A DNA stretch of 16,799 bases from UBA9732 sp045116915 (GCA_045116915.1 JBGUMQ010000071.1:1-16799), one strand, 5' to 3'; numbered from the stretch's first letter, positions 6,101 to 12,907 are shown. Notes: generated from the letters alone by a model not told the origin. Translations and numbers: made by a program.

Positions 6101-8827
6101 ATGAAGGGAAAAGCAAGAATCCTCTGTACACTGGCCGTCATGCTGGCGGGTATCCTCCCGCTGTGTGCCGGAGCGGCCGGCAACATATGGACGATGAAGA
6201 CCGCGTCCACGGAGCATTTCGACATCATCTACAGGGAAGGGAACATCCAGACCGCATCCCTGCTGTACGACAACTGCGAGGACATATACGCATCGCTGGT
6301 GGAGTTCTTCGGCTCCGATCCGGAGCTCCATATCCCCGTTGTCGTGACGTCCCAGTACAAGGAATTGAATGCCTATTACAACTCTTCCGTGGCGAATCAC
6401 ATCGTGATATTCGATACTGTGACATCGTTGGGCATGCTTTCGAACTATCCGCAGACAATCCTCTACGTGTTCCGCCATGAGCTGACCCATGCCTTCCACT
6501 ACAACTACAGGGGCCCGTTCATGAACGTGATGTCCAAGGTTTTCGGGGACTCAATCTCCCTTGCGTCCATGCTCTATCTGTATCCGTCCCTCACCGAGGG
6601 AGGAGCGGTTCTTGTAGAGAGTGCCGACGGCTACGGGCGTCTGAACAGTTCGTACGCGATGCAGATCGTCAGGCAGGCCAAACTGGAAGGCCTGTTCCCG
6701 AACTGGTTCCAGATAGCCGGGGTGCGCGACACATATCCGTCGGGGCTTCTGTACTACAACTTCGCCGCGGCGTTCCTTGAGTATCTGGCCATCACATACG
6801 GCTACGATACGGTAGCCGGCATCTATGTCGCCTTCAGGGATCCCAGATGGCTCGCTACTCCTGGCGAGGTCATACGGGAGGCCATAGGCAAAACCGTCCA
6901 GGAGGCCTGGGACGATTTTTACGAATGGGTCGATGTCCCCGACACCGTCGTTGAGGCGGATGTCCTGGAATCAAGGTCTCAGGAAGGGAAATACGGGACG
7001 CCTGTCCTTTCGGGCAACGGGTACTTCTACATCTACGATTCGTCGGTAAGCAGTGTCCTGCGCTTTTCGAACGACCTGAAGTCGTACACCTCCATACTGA
7101 AGCTGCCCACCGATGAGACCGGTCTTTCGATTTCATCCGACGGAAGCAGGCTGCTCATCCCCCTGGTCTCGAGCGACAGGGCCTGTGTGAGGCTGTACGA
7201 CATCTCGGATCCCGGCGATGCCAGGCTGCTCCACGAGTTCCGATCAGACGAAATCGACTACAGGGGCGGATGCTTCGTGCGCGAAGGCCTTGACGAATAC
7301 GTCCTGCTTTACGGCAACAGGGGCCAGGACACGTACCTGGACCTGTATTCGGCAAGTTCGTTCGAGGCTGTAGGAAAGAGCGCGGAATTGGGATTCGGCG
7401 TGACCGCCGCAGGCTTCGTGACGCTTCCGGACGGCAACGCCGCATTCATCATGAACCGCGACGCATCCGAGAACATAGCAGTCCTTTCGGTGGAGGACAT
7501 GACGGTGAAAGTCCTGGACAATCCGTACGGCATATCCATCATGTCCCTTTCCGTCGGCGACGACGGCCGCTCACCGGTGCTCTGTTTCTCGTGGTATCCG
7601 TCGGATGCCAAGTCCCCGGACATGGGACGCTACGGAGAGATCCTTCTTTCCGGCGGAGCATACCTGATGAGGCTGTCGGAAACGGACGTCCTCGGCAGCA
7701 TGAACAGGAACGTCAGTACCGGCAATTCCATCCTGTTCCAGACGCAGTATTACGAAAGCTCACACCTCAGGACCATCAGCGCGTCGTCGCTCTCATTCTC
7801 CGATTCCGTGGTTCTTGAAATACATGACCATACGGTACCCCAAGGACCGGATACAAGTGCACTTTCTTCGGCATCATCGAACTATCATGCCATCAAATAC
7901 TTTTTCGACGGCATCCTGCTGCCTGTGGCATCGGTCTCGTTCGGCAGTTACCAGCCGGCCGGTTTCGGGTTCACATGGATCACAAATGACCCGACGGAGA
8001 CGCACTCCCACCAGATCGGCGCAGGCTATTTCGCGGGCAATCTGCTGGGCTCGTATTCCTTCACCTCGACCAACTTCCCGGTCTCCTATACCCTCGATCT
8101 GAAGGCTGTCTACGGGACGGGCTGGGGATACTTCAGGTCGGATGATTCGCTTGCAGACGGAGAGCTCCTGGCAGGCGCGGAGCTGACGGCATCGTGGAGC
8201 ACCAGCCTCGCTCATTCCGGAGAGGCCATCGCGGTGAGCGGCGGCTACGGTTTCCTCATCGATTCCGCTCCGGAAAAGGACCTGTGGTTCTCGCAGGCGT
8301 CTCTGCTCCAGGTCGCCTACGGACTGGCGTACGCCACGGGAACGAATCCCTACGACGTGTTCAGGTTCCAGACATCGGCCTACATCTCCAACCTCCTTCC
8401 GGGAATCGGCATCAGCCTGAAGTTCCCGCGCCTTTTCTGGTGGAGATGCGACGGACCGGATGTCACAAATGTCCCGTTCTCACTGTCCGCCGATGTCGCG
8501 GCCGGCAAAGAATACAAAAGCCTCGTGCTTTCGGCCTCCGCGCGCGCCGTGCTCTACAGCCGTGAGATCCAGTGGGCGCCGGCCATCCTGGGTCTGTACT
8601 TCCGCCGTGCCGTGCTCGATGCCGTCTACGACATCTCCTACACCACCGGAGCCGATTCCCTCGCATCCCACAGCCTCAAGATTTCGGCCGTGTGCAACAT
8701 GTCGCCCATAGTCGGCAGCGGTCTGACCAGGATGAGCTTCGACCTGGGCCTTTCGCTGACCAAGGACCTGACCGTCGGATGGGACCAGGGCTGGAAGGTC
8801 CGCCTGGTCTTCGGGTCGTCCATCTGA
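6101..8827 (+). CDS. Secreted gluzincin peptidase with probable beta-propeller and C-terminal barrel
   Basis: A 908-aa protein. The N-terminus is a signal peptide (KGKARIL, hydrophobic core, likely cleavage after about residue 24 near CAGAAG). A peptidase-like domain follows, with His126-Glu-Leu-Thr-His130 and, 36 residues on, Glu166-Gly-Gly-Ala, the arrangement of gluzincin zinc proteases (MA clan). Residues about 290-560 show repeated short strands with SxDGSR/LxxxDG-type turns, like a TolB/WD-type propeller. The last 300 residues alternate polar and hydrophobic residues with many Tyr, Gly and Ser, as in an outer-membrane barrel. They end in VRLVFGSSI rather than a terminal aromatic residue. 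Catalytic activity, propeller and barrel are inferred from motifs and composition. GGAGAG lies about 4 nt before the ATG. It sits 24 bp after the MscS operon genes and may be co-transcribed with them. Confidence 0.82.
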   Translation: MKGKARILCTLAVMLAGILPLCAGAAGNIWTMKTASTEHFDIIYREGNIQTASLLYDNCEDIYASLVEFFGSDPELHIPVVVTSQYKELNAYYNSSVANHIVIFDTVTSLGMLSNYPQTILYVFRHELTHAFHYNYRGPFMNVMSKVFGDSISLASMLYLYPSLTEGGAVLVESADGYGRLNSSYAMQIVRQAKLEGLFPNWFQIAGVRDTYPSGLLYYNFAAAFLEYLAITYGYDTVAGIYVAFRDPRWLATPGEVIREAIGKTVQEAWDDFYEWVDVPDTVVEADVLESRSQEGKYGTPVLSGNGYFYIYDSSVSSVLRFSNDLKSYTSILKLPTDETGLSISSDGSRLLIPLVSSDRACVRLYDISDPGDARLLHEFRSDEIDYRGGCFVREGLDEYVLLYGNRGQDTYLDLYSASSFEAVGKSAELGFGVTAAGFVTLPDGNAAFIMNRDASENIAVLSVEDMTVKVLDNPYGISIMSLSVGDDGRSPVLCFSWYPSDAKSPDMGRYGEILLSGGAYLMRLSETDVLGSMNRNVSTGNSILFQTQYYESSHLRTISASSLSFSDSVVLEIHDHTVPQGPDTSALSSASSNYHAIKYFFDGILLPVASVSFGSYQPAGFGFTWITNDPTETHSHQIGAGYFAGNLLGSYSFTSTNFPVSYTLDLKAVYGTGWGYFRSDDSLADGELLAGAELTASWSTSLAHSGEAIAVSGGYGFLIDSAPEKDLWFSQASLLQVAYGLAYATGTNPYDVFRFQTSAYISNLLPGIGISLKFPRLFWWRCDGPDVTNVPFSLSADVAAGKEYKSLVLSASARAVLYSREIQWAPAILGLYFRRAVLDAVYDISYTTGADSLASHSLKISAVCNMSPIVGSGLTRMSFDLGLSLTKDLTVGWDQGWKVRLVFGSSI

Positions 8828-8836
8828 GTGATGCGG

Positions 8837-8865
8837 TTGAAAAAAGCCAGGGCTTAATGTATGAT
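8837..8865 (+). promoter_or_regulatory. Promoter of the Y-family polymerase operon (leaderless type)
   Basis: TTGAAA (8837-8842) and TATGAT (8860-8865) are separated by exactly 17 nt. The -10 box ends 7 nt before the ATG at 8873, so the transcript is expected to start at or next to that codon. The ATG at 8861 lies inside the -10 box and would not be in the mRNA. No LexA-type palindrome was seen. Confidence 0.6.
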
Positions 8866-8872
8866 AAGCGAT

Positions 8873-10357
8873 ATGGGAGCCGGGCACACATACATCGCCA
8901 TTGACCTCAAGTCCTTCTATGCGTCCGCGGAGTGCAGACGCCTGAAGCTGGATCCGCTGAACACCAACCTGGTTGTGGCGGACAGCTCGCGCACGGAGAA
9001 GACCATCTGCCTTGCCGTGTCGCCGTCGCTCAAGGCCCTGGGCATACCCGGCCGCCCCAGGCTGTTCGAGGTCGTGCAGGCCGTGAAGGACATCAACACG
9101 CGCAGACGGCTCAATGCGCCGGGACACCGCTTCAGGGACAAGTCCTACTATGCGTCGGAACTCGATGCCGACCCGTCATTGGAGCTGGACTACGTCGTGG
9201 CGCCACCCCATATGGCCCACTACATGAACGTGAGCGCCAGGATATACGACATCTACCTGGACTACGTCGCGCCGGAGGACATCCATGTCTATTCGATAGA
9301 CGAGGTCTTCATAGACGTGACCCACTACCTTGGCACATACCGCATGACCGCCCATGAACTTGCCATCCGCATGATCCGCGATGTCCTGCGGGAGACCGGC
9401 ATCACGGCCACCGCCGGAATCGGCACCAACCTCTATCTTGCGAAGATCGCCATGGACATACAGGCCAAGCACATCCCTGCCGACAAGGACGGGGTGCGCA
9501 TCGCGGAGCTGGACGAGATGGAGTACCGCCGCAGCCTCTGGACCCACCGGCCCATAACCGATTTCTGGAGGGTGGGGCGCGGCACGGAGGCCCGCCTTGC
9601 AAGGATGGGCGTCTTCACCATGGGGGACCTGGCCCGCATGTCGCTGCGGAACGAACGCGCCCTCTATGAGGAATTCGGTGTGAATGCCGAGCTTCTGATC
9701 GACCACGCCTGGGGTTGGGAGCCCTGCACCATGGCGCAGATAAAGGCCTACCGCCCGCAGAGCAACAGCCTGAGCTCCAGCCAGGTCCTGCCGGAGCCCT
9801 ACGACAACGCCAAGGGCCTGCTGATCGTGAAGGAGATGGCCGACAACCTGGCGATGGACCTTCTGGACAAGGGGCTCGTGACCAACTGCGTGGGCCTGTA
9901 CATCAACTACGATTCCAAATGCCCCGATGATTTCAAGGGCGATTTCGGTTTCGACTGGTACGGCCGCAAGGTGCCCAAGAGCGTGAACGCGAGCGCCAGG
10001 TTGGATGTGTACACATCTTCCGCCGTGGAGATCCGCGGTGCGGCGGTGAAGATGTACGGTCAGATCACCGACAGCCGTCTGTTCGTGCGCCGCGTGACGA
10101 TCTGTGCCGCCAATGTGGTGATGGAAGGCTATGAGGAGAAGTGCTCCGAACAGCTGGACCTGTTCACCGACTACGATGCCCTGGAGGAGAAGAAGAGGCA
10201 GGACGAGGCGCGCCGTGACAAGGAGAAGCGCCAGATGCAGGCTGCGCTGGATATCAGAAGACGTTTCGGCAAGAACGCCATTGTCCGCGGCATGGACATG
10301 GAGCAGGGCGCCACAGGCATGGACCGCAACAACCAGATAGGAGGGCACAAGGCATGA
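8873..10357 (+). CDS. UmuC-like Y-family translesion DNA polymerase
   Basis: A 494-aa protein. Motifs from the N-terminus: IAIDLKSFYASAE with catalytic Asp11 and a FY pair typical of the steric gate; YSIDEVFID with catalytic Asp143-Glu144; GIGTNLYLAKIAMD; and a helix-hairpin-helix-like region near FWRVGRGTEARLARMGV. Near the end is QLDLF (Gln427-Phe431), the canonical sliding-clamp binding pentapeptide. It therefore should copy past damaged DNA at the replication clamp. It is longer than E. coli UmuC (422 aa) and looks closest to the UmuC-like proteins of Firmicutes. No umuD-like gene is nearby. Start 8873 was preferred over 8861 because the promoter -10 box overlaps 8861. The stop overlaps the start of the next gene (ATGA). 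Confidence 0.9.
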   Translation: MGAGHTYIAIDLKSFYASAECRRLKLDPLNTNLVVADSSRTEKTICLAVSPSLKALGIPGRPRLFEVVQAVKDINTRRRLNAPGHRFRDKSYYASELDADPSLELDYVVAPPHMAHYMNVSARIYDIYLDYVAPEDIHVYSIDEVFIDVTHYLGTYRMTAHELAIRMIRDVLRETGITATAGIGTNLYLAKIAMDIQAKHIPADKDGVRIAELDEMEYRRSLWTHRPITDFWRVGRGTEARLARMGVFTMGDLARMSLRNERALYEEFGVNAELLIDHAWGWEPCTMAQIKAYRPQSNSLSSSQVLPEPYDNAKGLLIVKEMADNLAMDLLDKGLVTNCVGLYINYDSKCPDDFKGDFGFDWYGRKVPKSVNASARLDVYTSSAVEIRGAAVKMYGQITDSRLFVRRVTICAANVVMEGYEEKCSEQLDLFTDYDALEEKKRQDEARRDKEKRQMQAALDIRRRFGKNAIVRGMDMEQGATGMDRNNQIGGHKA

Positions 10358-10548
10358 ACGGCGACTACAGCGACATCATCAACCTTGAGCACCACAAGTC
10401 GGAGAACTATCCATGGATGCCCGAGGAGGACAGGGCCGCCCAGTTCGCGCCCTTCGCCGCCCTGGTGGGGTTCGACGAGATCATCCGCAGGACCGCTGCC
10501 CAGCATCTGAGCAGGGTGGATGCCAGAATCGAAAGCGAGTTCGACTGA
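10354..10548 (+). CDS. Small protein with DRAAQFAPFAAL motif, coupled to Y-family polymerase
   Basis: A 64-aa protein. It opens MNGDYSDIINLEHHKSENYPWM and carries the core EEDRAAQFAPFAALVGFDEII, then a helical tail ending ESEFD. Small proteins with this motif occur next to UmuC-like polymerase genes in Firmicutes, from memory and not searched. They recall YolD-type partners by position. The ATG overlaps the polymerase stop by four bases, with GGAGG about 10 nt upstream, so the two are translated together. QFAPF loosely resembles a QxxxF clamp-binding peptide, which is speculation. A regulatory or accessory role is inferred only from linkage. Confidence 0.75.
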   Translation: MNGDYSDIINLEHHKSENYPWMPEEDRAAQFAPFAALVGFDEIIRRTAAQHLSRVDARIESEFD

Positions 10549-10599
10549 ATATGGCTGTGCAAGCACCTTTGAGGCTGAACACTCATTGATAACGGGCAT

Positions 10600-10708
10600 G
10601 TAAACATTGTTAATGCAGTTTGGAACTTCCAAAAAAGCCTCCTCAAACTGCCTTTTGCAGTATCAACCCCGTTTTTTAGGCCCTCCATACTGCATTAACA
10701 ATGTTTAC
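10600..10708. repeat. 109-bp inverted-repeat element (MITE-like or large hairpin)
   Basis: Two 25-bp arms (10600-10624 and 10684-10708) are inverted copies with a single mismatch; the left arm begins GTAAACATTGTTAATGCAGT. Inside them, a run of six A (10631-10636) faces a run of six T (10672-10677), which could lengthen the stem. The centre holds a smaller hairpin, ACTGC (10647-10651) and GCAGT (10657-10661) around CTTTT. No target-site duplication was found. It could be a non-autonomous mobile element, a REP-like repeat, or a structured transcript end after the polymerase operon. Confidence 0.65.
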
Positions 10709-10760
10709 TTCAAACAGGAAGCCAGACATGGGAGCGAATTCGACCGACGATGCCTGCGCA

Positions 10761-10789
10761 TTGATTAACAGCCGTCCCTCCCTTATAAT
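10761..10789 (+). promoter_or_regulatory. Promoter of the FAH-family gene
   Basis: TTGATT (10761-10766), a 17-nt spacer and a perfect TATAAT (10784-10789). The expected start near 10796 gives a leader of about 29 nt with AGGAG (10812-10816) placed 8 nt before ATG 10825. Confidence 0.72.
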
Positions 10790-10824
10790 CTGATTGGATC
10801 AACAATTGCTCAGGAGTCCTTACT

Positions 10825-11670
10825 ATGAAGTATCTGTCGTACATATATGAAGATGATAAGAAATATGGCATTCTTTGCCAGGATATGGTCTATGAGATCC
10901 GCAGTAGCGAACCGGACCTTTACGGCTACATCCTGAACGGCGATCTGCAGAGTGCTGACCAAATCATGTCCTCCTGCAGGCCTGTTCCGTTCTCCTCTGT
11001 CAGGCTCCTGAGCCCGTTCACCAGGGACATGCACATGCTCTGCGTCGGACTCAACTATTGGAGCCACGCCGACGAGTACAGCCGAACCATGGATGCCTCG
11101 GTCCAGAAGGACGAGTCCATCTACTTCATAAAGCGCGTTCACGACTGCATCGGCGACGGCCAGAATCTCAGAAGCCGCACGGACCTGGATCCCCAGTGCG
11201 ACTACGAGGCTGAGCTCGGTGTGGTGCTTGGCAGGGAGCTTCCTCCGGGAAGCGTGATCGATGAGTCCGTGATCTTCGGTTTCACCATCATCAACGACTA
11301 CACTTCACGGCTGTTCCAGAAGAAATACAAGCAGTGGTCGCTCGGAAAGAGCATGGACACCTACTGCGCGATGGGTCCTGTGATCGCTACATTGGATGAG
11401 TTCAGTGACCCGTTCGACCTCTACATCCGCGGCTACAAGAACGGCACGATCGTGCAGGACTCGCGCACATCCCTTCTCAGGCGCGGCATACTGGACATCA
11501 TCCGCGACCTGAACCAGGGCATGACGCTCCACAGGTGCGATGTCATAGCCACAGGCACTCCGGCAGGCGTTGCGGTGGGCAAGGACGACCCCTCCGCATT
11601 CCTCAAGCCGGGCGATGTCTTCCGCTGCGAGATAGAGGGCATCGGGCGCCTCCTCAACCATGTGGTCTGA
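10825..11670 (+). CDS. Fumarylacetoacetate hydrolase (FAH) family protein
   Basis: A 281-aa protein. The C-terminal FAH domain starts around residue 68 (MHMLCVGLNYWSHADE). The usual metal ligands are visible: Glu128 and Glu130 in DYEAELGVV, and Asp158 in IINDYTSR. The conserved GPVI and IATGTPAGV segments follow. Family members cleave or decarboxylate beta-diketo or 2-oxo acids with Mg2+ or Mn2+. The bacterial YcgM/FAHD1-like members often act as acylpyruvase or oxaloacetate decarboxylase, and the substrate here is unknown. It has its own strong promoter and Shine-Dalgarno sequence and no catabolic neighbours, so it looks like a stand-alone housekeeping enzyme. Confidence 0.9.
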   Translation: MKYLSYIYEDDKKYGILCQDMVYEIRSSEPDLYGYILNGDLQSADQIMSSCRPVPFSSVRLLSPFTRDMHMLCVGLNYWSHADEYSRTMDASVQKDESIYFIKRVHDCIGDGQNLRSRTDLDPQCDYEAELGVVLGRELPPGSVIDESVIFGFTIINDYTSRLFQKKYKQWSLGKSMDTYCAMGPVIATLDEFSDPFDLYIRGYKNGTIVQDSRTSLLRRGILDIIRDLNQGMTLHRCDVIATGTPAGVAVGKDDPSAFLKPGDVFRCEIEGIGRLLNHVV

Positions 11671-11699
11671 TTGACTGAAACCCTGCGCTGTGTTAACTT
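11671..11699 (+). promoter_or_regulatory. Candidate tRNA-Leu promoter
   Basis: TTGACT (11671-11676) lies 17 nt before TAACTT (11694-11699), a weak -10 box. The expected start near 11706 is just ahead of the mature tRNA 5' end at 11713. It begins immediately after the FAH stop codon. Confidence 0.4.
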
Positions 11700-11712
11700 A
11701 GCTTAGGAAAAA

Positions 11713-11795
11713 GCCGGAGTGGCGGAATGGTAGACGCGATAGACTCAAAATCTGTTATCCGCAAGGGTGTTCGGGTTCAAGTCCCGTCTCCGGTA
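11713..11795 (+). tRNA. tRNA-Leu (anticodon CAA)
   Basis: An 83-nt class II tRNA. The acceptor stem GCCGGAG (11713-11719) pairs with CTCCGGT (11788-11794) with one G-U pair. The anticodon loop CTCAAAA (11744-11750) sits on a five-pair stem with one wobble; the anticodon is CAA, reading UUG. A long variable arm forms ATCC-GCAA-GGGT (11757-11768). The T loop is TTCAAGT. The outermost T-stem pair is a U-U mismatch. The CCA end is not encoded and must be added after transcription. A strong terminator follows at once. Confidence 0.95.
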
Positions 11796-11835
11796 AACAC
11801 GACAGGACAGGTGCAAGCCTGTCCTGTTTGTGTTT
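11795..11835 (+). terminator. Intrinsic terminator after tRNA-Leu
   Basis: ACAGGACAGG (11802-11811) pairs perfectly with CCTGTCCTGT (11818-11827) around a 6-nt loop. It is extended by AAACAC (11795-11800) with GTGTTT (11830-11835). The right side is T-rich (TTGTGTTT). Confidence 0.8.
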
Positions 11836-11882
11836 GGTGGATTCACAAATTGGTGCACACTTGCTTCAGGATTTCCCGACGC

Positions 11883-11919
11883 TTGACCGTTGCAGTGTGA
11901 TGTATTACATTGTAATACA
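11883..11919 (+). promoter_or_regulatory. Promoter and 19-bp palindromic operator of the toxin-antitoxin operon
   Basis: TTGACC (11883-11888) and TACATT (11906-11911) are 17 nt apart. The -10 box lies inside a perfect palindrome TGTATTACATTGTAATACA (11901-11919, 9-bp arms around one base). The Shine-Dalgarno sequence AGGAGG follows directly. A ribbon-helix-helix antitoxin bound here would block the promoter, the usual autoregulation of such modules. Confidence 0.75.
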
Positions 11920-11930
11920 GGAGGGCCGGT

Positions 11931-12152
11931 ATGACCGTATCCGTACGATTGAACGATCAGGATGACGCAATAATCAGACAATATGCCGCTTTCAACAACA
12001 TCTCGGTGTCGGAGCTTTTCCGACAGTCCGTGCTCAGGCGCATTGAGGATGAATATGATCTGAAGGCATACGAGGAGGCCAAGGCTGAGTTCGGCAAGGA
12101 TCCGAAGACATATTCGATGGATGAGATCAAGGCTGAGTTCGGAATCGTATGA
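11931..12152 (+). CDS. RelB/DUF6290-like ribbon-helix-helix antitoxin
   Basis: A 73-aa protein. The N-terminus MTVSVRLNDQDDAIIRQYAAFNNISVSELFRQSV is a typical ribbon-helix-helix: one strand, then two helices joined by NNISVSE. The C-terminal part (LKAYEEAKAEFGKDPKTYSMDEIKAEFGI) is the acidic tail that wraps the toxin. AAGGCTGAGTTCGG occurs twice in the DNA of this tail, encoding KAEFG, a small internal duplication. AGGAGG lies 6 nt before the ATG. It overlaps the toxin gene by four bases (ATGA). It probably represses its own promoter through the palindrome just upstream. Confidence 0.88.
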   Translation: MTVSVRLNDQDDAIIRQYAAFNNISVSELFRQSVLRRIEDEYDLKAYEEAKAEFGKDPKTYSMDEIKAEFGIV

Positions 12153-12415
12153 CCGGCTATAGGGTGGAGTTCTCGGAGCTGTCCAGAAAACAGCTGTCCA
12201 AGCTGAATCCATATATCCGCTCGATGATCATCAAGTGGGTGGAGAAGAACCTTCAGGGATGCGAGAATCCGCGGGTCCACGGCAAGGGGCTGACTTCAAA
12301 CCGAAGCGGTCAGTGGCGCTACAGGGTCGGTGATTTCCGGCTGATCTGCGAGATACTGGACGACAGGCTGATCATCCTTGTCCTGACCATCGGAGACAGA
12401 AAATCTGTCTATTGA
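12149..12415 (+). CDS. RelE/ParE-family toxin
   Basis: An 88-aa protein with the RelE-like order: YRVEFSELSRKQLSKLN, helix, GKGL, then WRYRVGDFRLICEI and LIILVLTIGDRKSVY. RelE toxins cut mRNA on the ribosome. Many close relatives have His where this one has Asp83 in IGDRKSVY, so activity is likely but not certain. Basic residues Arg57, Arg59, Arg64 and Arg84 are in place. It overlaps the antitoxin stop. A hairpin AGACAGA-AAA-TCTGTCT closes the gene end, but no T-tract follows. Confidence 0.88.
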   Translation: MTGYRVEFSELSRKQLSKLNPYIRSMIIKWVEKNLQGCENPRVHGKGLTSNRSGQWRYRVGDFRLICEILDDRLIILVLTIGDRKSVY

Positions 12416-12468
12416 AAAAACAGATTGAAGCGGTCCCGATTCATTGTAGTGCTTGATGATATTGAGCA

Positions 12469-12527
12469 GAGTGGTCTCAAAATCTGTTATCCGCAATGAA
12501 TTTAGGGTCAAAGTCCCATCTCCCAAA
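12469..12527 (+). pseudogene. Decayed tRNA-Leu(CAA) copy, possible attachment-site remnant
   Basis: Positions 12476-12496 are identical over 21 nt to tRNA-Leu 11744-11764 (anticodon loop through variable arm). The alignment continues without gaps to 12527, with 41 of 52 positions matching overall. GAGTGG (12469-12474) also matches the tRNA 5' region (11717-11722), with the D-arm missing between. The T loop is altered and the acceptor stem no longer matches, so it cannot be a working tRNA. Confidence 0.75.
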
Positions 12528-12770
12528 AAAAGGTTCTTGCACGAAAATGTGGGGGTGATAGAGAATAGCGTTGACTCATGATGCACAGGCCGATTCACAT
12601 CCTGTGCAGAGCCTGGCGCCTCCACTGCGTCACCCGCATTGGCTGGGGGCCTGCGGGCTCCTGTCTCCGGCTGGCCACTTCACAGGTTGCGAACAGCATG
12701 CGCACAATCGTCGTTTTCATGCAAAATAGCCAGCCATAACAAGTGTGACGATCCTTACACGGCTACCAAG

Positions 12771-12851
12771 ATAAACAAAAATACCCATTTTAAACTCGCT
12801 TTTGTTTATAAAATAAACAATTAAAGCCGATATCGGGCATGTTTTGTTTAT
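12771..12851. repeat. Phased inverted octamers ATAAACAA / TTGTTTAT
   Basis: ATAAACAA occurs at 12771-12778 and 12813-12820; TTGTTTAT at 12802-12809 and 12844-12851. The result is two 39-bp units, each an octamer, 23 nt, then the inverted octamer, repeated with a 42-bp period. The middle pair forms the 19-bp dyad TTGTTTATAAAATAAACAA. The outer pair extends to an 11-bp perfect inverted repeat. The spacers differ in sequence; the second holds the palindrome CCGATATCGG. Confidence 0.6.
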
Positions 12852-12907
12852 CACATACTATCGCTCATCTGTTTTACGGTCCGTGAAACTATCCGCAGTA
12901 TGGCCAG

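Larger units (their letters stand above)
12416..12907. other. Gene-free accessory stretch with tRNA remnant and repeats
   Basis: No convincing coding region was seen. It holds the tRNA-Leu remnant (12469-12527), a hairpin of TGCACAGG (12582-12589) with CCTGTGCA (12601-12608), and the octamer repeat cluster at 12771-12851. A 61-codon frame at 12639-12824 has no ribosome binding site and no recognisable content. Base composition falls sharply to AT-rich after about 12760. Confidence 0.6.

Noticed and set aside
8828..8872. SOS (LexA-type) operator before the polymerase gene
   Set aside because: No LexA-like palindrome of the common types is present in this gap; SOS control cannot be claimed.
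12395..12420. Terminator after the toxin gene
   Set aside because: AGACAGA-AAA-TCTGTCT forms a hairpin, but it lies within the coding sequence end and is followed by an A-rich, not T-rich, stretch.
12639..12824. 61-codon frame in the accessory stretch
   Set aside because: No ribosome binding site, no recognisable content, and it runs across an abrupt change in base composition.
12771..12851. Possible CRISPR array
   Set aside because: Repeats are only 8 bp, alternate in orientation and number four; no cas genes are nearby.
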